A stretch of 14,010 bases of DNA, from NCBI GenBank assembly GCA_002405485.1, contig DHLW01000111.1, positions 990 through 14,999 on the forward strand. Reading direction: 5' to 3'. Numbering within the stretch: the first letter of the stretch is position 1; every line of letters begins with the position of its first letter. The DNA is from Phycisphaerales bacterium UBA4658 (GTDB taxonomy: Bacteria > Planctomycetota > Phycisphaerae > Phycisphaerales > UBA1924). Under the pieces are notes generated by a model that did no database searches, was not told where the DNA came from, and was given only the letters and a program-made list of their open reading frames with translations. Position numbers and translations under genes: made by a program. Below, in pieces: positions 13,762 to 14,010 of this stretch.

Positions 13762-14010
13762 ATGAGCATGACAGCCGCCAACATCGCGACACTTCCTGGC
13801 GTGAATCCCAACCTTCCGGAGGCATTGCAGCCGCTGGTGGAGATCGCCTACAACCTGTTCTGGTCGTTTCATGAGCCGTCGCAGGAGGTGTTTCGGCTGC
13901 TGGATCCGGTGCTGTGGGATCGCACGGGGCACAGCCCGGTGCGGATGCTGGTGGAGGTGACGCCGGATCGCTGGCAGGCGCTGGCGCTTGATGACAAGCT
14001 GGTGGCGCAG
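13762..14010 (+). CDS. glgP: Alpha-glucan (glycogen/maltodextrin) phosphorylase, N-terminal fragment
   Basis: The frame runs open from the ATG at 13762 to the window edge (83 codons, no stop), so the gene is cut. After about 17 residues it reads NLPEALQPLVEIAYNLFWSF, then HEPSQEVFRLLDPVLWDRTGH and SPVRMLVEVTPDRW. This is characteristic of the DUF3417 domain at the N-terminus of bacterial and archaeal alpha-glucan phosphorylases (GT35): the 'LAYNLWWSW ... LF..LDP.LW....HNPV..L' pattern. The full enzyme would release glucose-1-phosphate from storage glucans in the cytoplasm using pyridoxal phosphate; catalytic residues lie outside the window. The ATG at 13762 is followed by another at 13768, and neither has a strong ribosome site. 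Its spacing after argG suggests a separate or loosely linked unit. Confidence 0.85.
   Translation, partial: MSMTAANIATLPGVNPNLPEALQPLVEIAYNLFWSFHEPSQEVFRLLDPVLWDRTGHSPVRMLVEVTPDRWQALALDDKLVAQ

Noticed and set aside
1..14010. CRISPR arrays, tRNA or rRNA genes, insertion sequences and attachment sites.
   Set aside because: Looked for on both strands by eye; no regular repeats, cloverleaf elements, transposase motifs or flanking inverted repeats were found.

Overview
The window reads as GC-rich chromosomal DNA from a planctomycete, most likely class Phycisphaerae. That placement is inferred from protein style: a prepilin-like protein with an H-x9-D tail, a PEP-CTERM-like protein ending in VPSPGT plus an Arg cluster, a lamin-tail secreted protein, and two exported proteins with dockerin-like C-termini, one of them the planctomycete 'WFAGC' type. 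No rRNA, tRNA, CRISPR array, transposase or phage gene was seen. No gene-free stretch exceeds about 180 bases.

Left part (1-3619): the 3' end of a DEAD-box RNA helicase with a long His/Pro/Arg-rich tail (+). It converges on two co-directional minus-strand genes for exported proteins, a small lipoprotein and a lamin-tail-domain protein. The lamin-tail gene diverges from a type II pseudopilin-like gene (+), which is followed by a small protein with two TFIIB-type zinc ribbons (+).

Middle part (3653-6568): four minus-strand genes. In transcription order they are an unknown small protein with a 15-glycine run, a MacB/LolD-type ABC ATPase with no permease in view, adenylate kinase (TTG start), and a membrane protein joining a zinc ribbon to a bacterial PH domain. 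GC-rich hairpins sit in two of the three gaps between these genes. A roughly 180-base divergent promoter region separates the polyglycine gene from the PEP-CTERM-like gene.

Right part (6749-14010): a PEP-CTERM-like secreted protein (+); a 998-residue beta-propeller/di-heme cytochrome c with a C-terminal dockerin-like module (+); a convergent secreted endonuclease/exonuclease/phosphatase protein, also dockerin-tagged (-); argininosuccinate synthase (+); and the 5' end of an alpha-glucan phosphorylase (+), cut by the window edge.

Functionally this mixes housekeeping genes (adk, argG, glgP, helicase) with a dense set of envelope and exported proteins. No clearly new multi-gene system was found. 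The most unusual items are the polyglycine gene with its G-quadruplex-prone tract, the G-run array between two convergent genes, the repeated stem-loops at gene boundaries, and three different C-terminal surface-sorting modules within 6 kb.
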